NCBI GenBank assembly: GCA_963969395.1
Contig: OZ017801.1
Location: forward strand, 3,288,501-3,352,500
DNA: 64,000 bases
DNA from: Pseudoscleropodium purum
Lineage: Eukaryota > Streptophyta > Bryopsida > Hypnales > Brachytheciaceae
Direction of reading: 5' to 3'
Part shown: positions 58,901 to 64,000 of the stretch, piece after piece
Layout: each line of letters starts with the position of its first letter
Numbering within the stretch: position 1 is the stretch's first letter
The notes under the pieces: model-generated
Told to the model about the DNA's origin: nothing
The model's database searches: none
The model's input: the letters and a program-made list of their open reading frames with translations, nothing else
Translations under genes and position numbers: made by a program

Positions 58901-59572
58901 GGGTTGAAAAATATTTTCTAATCTACATAAGTGATTTCATTTTATAAACAAGAATAAGAGATTATGCCCAATGTTACTTGATGCACTCAAAAAACTCAAG
59001 AAAAATACATCTATCAAATAAAGGTTAATACATACTTTCAAAATTCTCAAATTCCTAAATTGATCTCATATTGTGCAAAAAAATAAGAAATTATGGAAAA
59101 TGGCACTTAATGCATTCTTAAAAAAATTCAAATAAAGTGCAACCATCAATCAAGATTGAGAAATATTCTTGAACCTTTATCGACCTAATGAATTGATCTC
59201 TCATTTTAATGCACCCAAAGAAAAATTCAAAAATGTATAGTACAACCATCACATAGGATTTATGGTTTCAAAATGACTAATTTAGTGGCTTTGTACCAAA
59301 GAGGAGTGTTGAATGTTAAAAATAGTAAGTGTATTCAAAAGTCATCCCTACTCTCATGAACAAAACAACTTTTTAGATAAGCTCCATGTAAAATAATTTT
59401 TCATTTCTCAACTTTACTTTTTATTTATTAAATTATGCAACTATTGGTGAAGGGATACAAAAATTATTTGAACTAACAATTATGGCTATATTGTGAGGCT
59501 TCATTTCATGGCTTTAATTGTGTAACATCATGATTCTATTGATTCTATGCTCATGTTGTGACTTAACTTCTA
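55991..59572. other. Intergenic stretch, nothing recognisable
   Basis: AT-rich with a TTA/TTAT simple run near 56086-56122. Frames at 56776-56967 and 57624-57815 show no recognisable domain. No gene is supported. Confidence 0.45.
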
Positions 59573-60475
59573 AACATCTAAATTGTATTTTTTGGCAACA
59601 TAGAAATTTTGGGCAACTCACTACAAATAATTTTTTTGTTTTTTTTCTTTGAAATTTTCACACTATATGTGACCAAAGAATATCTTTAAGATCCAAAAAA
59701 TTTCATAACTTTTAACTACATGATTAAAAAGTTATTGTATAATATATAATTTTCAATGCTTAGCGCGTAGCCCGAATTTCCTTTAAAAAATAATTTTTTA
59801 AGAAATAAAAATTTGAAATTAATTTTTAAAATTTTTATATACTTGAAAAGGTTTGAATCATTCCATTTTGATTAATGAGATGAAAATTATGAAGAATTTT
59901 AGTTTGTAGATAGTCATCGATTCTCTCCTCTAAAACAAACTTTGAAGTTCCTTATTTTAACTCACTTTTCAATATTTTTGGAAAAAAAATAAAATCATAA
60001 GATGAAGATTGTTTATTAGAACATTACAACCATTGGGATTGGCATTTTTCAAATCCATAACTAACATATGAACAATTTAGTATTTTGAATCATTCTCTAC
60101 TCCTTTCTATTTATTATTTTTTCCCTATATGTTGTACAATTCTAAATGTTCTAAAATTTATTAAACATGTAGTCAACTTGCCTTGAAAAATGAATATAAA
60201 GAAGCACCACCATTTTGGACATTTTTTTATGCAAATGTGACCTTATAAAGTGTAGGGCCTCCAAAAGGATTTTTGTCACTTCAAACACTATATCTTGTTA
60301 TCTACATGGTGGACATTTTTGAAATTTTTTCGACATCTTTTCAAACAAAATTACTACAAGATCCTATAGTTAAATAGGTTTAAAAATAAAAAAATTTAAT
60401 TTTGGTACTTGCACTAGAAATGATAGTTTTGGAGCGTTTTTGGTGAAAACATAGTCCAAAATATTTAGGGATTAA
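59573..60475 (+). mobile_element. TTAA-bounded element, copy 11 (type A)
   Basis: Left end TTAACTTCTAAACATC, right end TATTTAGGGATTAA. It contains GTATTTTTTGGCAACATAGA, TTTTGGGCAA and GGAGCGTTTTTGGTGAAAAC. About 903 bp, non-coding. Confidence 0.8.
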
Positions 60476-60756
60476 TTTCATTGTTTTAGTTGTTTGGCTT
60501 CAAAATTTTATAGCCAAATTGTGAATTCATTTTATAACTTGGCCGTGTTGCTTCAAAATTCTATAGCCAAGGTATGTCTACTTGTCTTTTTACACCTAAT
60601 ACAACTTATATTTGTCAATATAAAAATATATTTAATGTACATCACGAAATATTGACAAAAGATCACCACGGGAATTTTGAGCTAATTTGAAAAGATATAG
60701 ATCCAAATTTATAGGCACTTCTATTATTAAAGTCAACATTCATCTATCAAATTGAA

Positions 60757-61439
60757 ACTAACCCCTTAAGTTCCTTGACTATATTTTCCCTCAAAACACT
60801 TGAAAACTTCCATTTCTAGTACTTTTATCAAGTTTTTGAAAAAAGAACCATTTTTTGATATATGTAACCGTAGGATCTTGTAATTTGATGAGTTGGAAAC
60901 ACATAATAAAAATTTCAGAAATTTCCAGCACATGGATTACAAGATATAGACATTCAAATTCAATAAAATCATTTTTTTGGCCTTTGCAAAAACACAAGCT
61001 CACTTTTCTATGAAAAAATGTCCAAAATGGTAGTGCTTCTTTGGATTATTTTTATAGATAAGTTGGCTAGATGTTTCAAAAATTTCAAATCATTTGGATT
61101 TGTACAACATGTAGGAAAAAACAGTAAGTAGAAAAAAATAGGGAATGATTCCAAATACTAAATTGTTAAGAATATAATTATGGAATTCAAAAATGTCAAT
61201 CCCTAAGGTTGTAATGTTGTAATAAACAATCTACATCCTATGATTTTTTTTTTTTCAAAAAATATTAAAAATTGATAAGATATACAACTTTAGAGTTTAT
61301 TTTAGAGTAAAGAATTCATAACTGGGTTACACCTTCTATTCAAACTTCAGCCCAAATTATGAAAATTTCTAGTTCCAAGTAGTACCTACACAAAATTGCA
61401 ACATTGCTAAAAATAGCAGGTTGGTCTTCTAGAGGTTAA
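60757..61439 (-). mobile_element. TTAA-bounded element, copy 12 (type A, internally deleted)
   Basis: Left end CTAACCCCTTAAGTTCCTTG, right end CTAGAGGTTAA, with blocks in reverse order. At about 683 bp it lacks roughly 250 bp found in complete copies. It lies about 280 bp from copy 11 in the opposite orientation. Confidence 0.7.
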
Positions 61440-62238
61440 ATTATACAAGCTATAGAAAATCAAAATCAAGATATTGAATAGAAAAAAAAGTATACAATTT
61501 CCAAAAAATGTAGAGCAACTCTAAAACCCTAAAATTGTACTCCAAGTTTTAAAAAAACAAAAACACACACACACTAAAATTGTAATTTAAATCTAATTTA
61601 AAGCATTATGGATAATATCAAGTTGTACAAATAATTTCTTGATTTTCAACTTCAGAATTTTGAAGCAACATTTATTTATTTTTATAAATGACACTAGAAT
61701 TTCTAAGCTACTATAAATCATTATATTTTAATTTATATAATAGATCATAAGAATATATTGAACACTATATAATCTCAATAGTTAAAGATAAAAGTGTTAA
61801 ACATTAGAAGATACATCTAAATGACATTCAAATTTCTTAAAGCTTACAACATCAAGTCCTAAGTCTCTCACTATAATATAGAATTAATACTAGATAGTGA
61901 AGTGTGCTACAATCAACAATAATATAACAAGTGTATATGCTATTTTAGAATTCTATTGGAGGTATAAAAAAGAAATATTAGTGTAAATCAATAAACTTGG
62001 CTTTGTGTTTATCTACAATCAACACTATAAATTGTAAATTTTGATACAAGAATTAAAGACAAGTAAAAGAAATTAATTCTATTTGATGAAGGTATAAATT
62101 TGTCTACCATTTTGATGTATAGTGGTACTTCAAATTATATAAAACTTCAAATTTAGCGAAGATATTTTTCTATTCTTAATTTGAAACTACAAATTCAAAA
62201 AAAGTAATTATTGCTTGTAACATGAAAGCCACCAAAAC
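61440..62238. other. Upstream region of the OSCA1-like gene
   Basis: AT-rich, with no gene or recognisable element; probably contains the promoter of the downstream gene. Confidence 0.4.
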
Positions 62239-64000
62239 ATGACAAGCTTGACTAATATTGGTATCTCTGCATTGGTGAATTGCGTAAGTGCTTTATTTTT
62301 TTTCTTTTGTTTTATCATTCTAAGAGTGCAACCTTTAAATGATCGAGTATATTTTCCCAAATGGTACATTAAAGATAATCAACGAAAAGGAAGCCCTTCA
62401 AGTCGAAATCACCGTCGCAACATGGAACGATACTTTGAAACCGAATGTCGACCCTATTTTATGTCATGTTCATGGATTTCAGCAGCCCTACGCATGTCGG
62501 AGCAAAATCTCATTGAGCATGCTGGTTTAGATGCAATTGTCTATCTCCGAATCTATCGAATGGGGTAAATTTTCCAATTATTTATAATAATAACAATAAT
62601 TTTGTAATTCTAAATTATTTATAAAATAACCATGAAAAAATATCCTTGATATAAAACCAATATTTTTGTATATAAATTACTAGAAAATTTATTTTTAAAA
62701 TGAAGAAAAAACACATTTTGATTTCAATTTTAATGACAATAATATACAAGAGAAGATTTTGTGCTCATGCCTAAAATTTATAGAAGGTTTCAATAAATTA
62801 ATAATTTACAATTAAAATGTGAATTTTGAAAAAAATTAAAATTCCATACATATTATATTATTATTGTTAATATTCAGAAAATATCCTTTAAATAATAGTA
62901 GAATCTTATATAAATATATTGATTAGATTGAAAATATTTATACCATTAATGATCATGGGACTTTCGATTATAGTAACAATCAATATTGGAGGAGGTCATT
63001 TAAATACATTAGATCCAATTATTAACTCAAATTCAACATCAAGCTCCATTACTAATTCAACATCCAATTCAACATTATTATATAGTGATATTGACAAACT
63101 TTCCATATCTAATGTACCAAGTGGATCCGGAAGGTACTTAGTATTGAAATTTAATTATATCATGTTTTTATTTAAAAAAGTATTAATTCATTAAATCAAT
63201 TTATTAGATCTTTTCAAGTTTCCTACTTAAACTAAATGTGAAGGCATTACATTTTGGTGTTGACAAAACTTTGAAATTAAATATCAAATTAATATTTTGA
63301 ATATTTTGAATGAGATATATCTTTTACATTATACTTTTAGTATAAAAAATGTGAGTCTCGAAATGAATTTTTATGATTTTTCTATTCAAGATTTTGAGTA
63401 AGGGTGTCCATTGCAAATCTTTGATTTTTTGGTATTAATGAGCTCCAAGAAATGAGCTTCATGTGCAATGCATTTAGAGGGGGAAATCACATCAGATTTT
63501 TATGTTAAAAATATGTAAAGTTGATTTTGAGAAGTCATAAGTTGATTGTAGTTATACATGTTATTTATCATAACCTCAATTTGAGATTTGACATATAGAA
63601 AGGGGATTGAGAGACTTCAAATTACTTTCACAATTTTAACACCCTCGTGATCAAATATTATAATCTTTCAATCCTTAAGTGATATTGTCATGTTTTCTTT
63701 TCTTATGTGATCCATAACATGTCTTGATTGAGTTTGTACATTTAAAATTCAATTTCTTTTATGAAACTTATCAAAACTTTTACTTTTTGTTTAATTTAAA
63801 GCAAACTCCAAGAAGAAGATTAAAAAAAACTAGGCATTTTGAGGCTATAAATATCATATGTTGTGAATTTGATTACTTACATGATTTTTGAATCTTTTGA
63901 AAAAAAGTGAAAATATAAATTTTGCAATAACATATCAATTTAAAATTATTGCATTTGAACTAGTTTACAGTTGAGTTGTGAATACAAATGCACATGTCTT
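62239..64000 (+). CDS. OSCA1/CSC1-type mechanosensitive calcium-permeable channel, 5' part only
   Basis: Exons 62239-62564 and 62927-63133 are visible (178 residues); the gene continues past the window. OSCA proteins are osmo/mechanosensitive cation channels of the plasma membrane, related to TMEM16/TMC. The N-terminus carries the first membrane helix (about 4-28) and the signature RVQPLNDRVYFPKWY (29-43), then LIEHAGLDAIVYLRIY (91-106), a second helix (about 110-129) and DIDKLSISNVPSGSGR (163-178). The exon 2 end, after an Arg codon's first two bases, is where the family has an intron before an F-W-A-H segment. I do not find that next exon in 63134-64000, so intron 2 is at least ~870 bp or the gene is broken. 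The extracellular loop has an Asn/Ser/Thr-rich insert with NST sequons at 144, 152 and 156. Confidence 0.8.

Noticed and set aside
1..64000. tRNA, rRNA or organelle-DNA insertions
   Set aside because: No cloverleaf, rRNA core or plastid/mitochondrial gene sequence was recognised by eye; a tRNAscan and organelle search would be decisive.

Overview
This window looks like nuclear DNA from a land plant. The genes have plant-type exon/intron structure (GT-AG introns, one GC-AG intron), the families are plant ones (TIC32-like dehydrogenase, F-box/PP2, EMSY-like, FRO, OSCA), and the rest is long AT-rich DNA full of short non-coding repeats. I could not assign a species. I see no LTR-retrotransposon proteins, no rRNA or confident tRNA genes, and no CRISPR or bacterial features.

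Layout. 1-3.8 kb: repeats. 4.6-9.6 kb (+): eight-exon TIC32-like short-chain dehydrogenase, bracketed by a pair of ~235-bp direct repeats. 11.4-14.5 kb (-): five-exon type II membrane glycosyltransferase resembling GT34 (GMA12/MNN10). 14.5-19.4 kb: repeats. 19.5-21.2 kb (+): two-exon plastid-targeted protein with a possible HutX-like fold. 24.4-25.9 kb (+): intronless EMSY-like gene, probably a retrogene. 26-43 kb: gene-free, packed with TTAA-bounded elements, foldback elements and one MITE whose empty site is also in the window. 43.6-46.0 kb (+): five-exon UMP/CMP-kinase-like gene with a basic tail. 46.4-48.6 kb (-): three-exon F-box/PP2 (Nictaba-like) gene, tail to tail with the kinase, its start region triplicated upstream. 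53.4-56.0 kb (-): decayed, apparently intronless ferric reductase (FRO) pseudogene with a duplicated 3' end. 62.2 kb to the edge (+): first two exons of an OSCA1-type channel gene.

The genes are unrelated housekeeping, signalling and membrane genes, not one pathway. I joined exons by hand; each full model closes on a multiple of three with canonical splice sites (332, 329, 228, 298 and 335 aa).

The strongest novelty candidate is a family of ~0.7-1.3 kb non-coding elements beginning TTAACCCCTAAAGG and ending in its inverse. At least twelve copies in both orientations fill about a sixth of the window, and one sits inside a gene intron. Other notable items are long foldback elements, a 261-bp MITE with a 10-bp target duplication, and minisatellites in or next to several genes.
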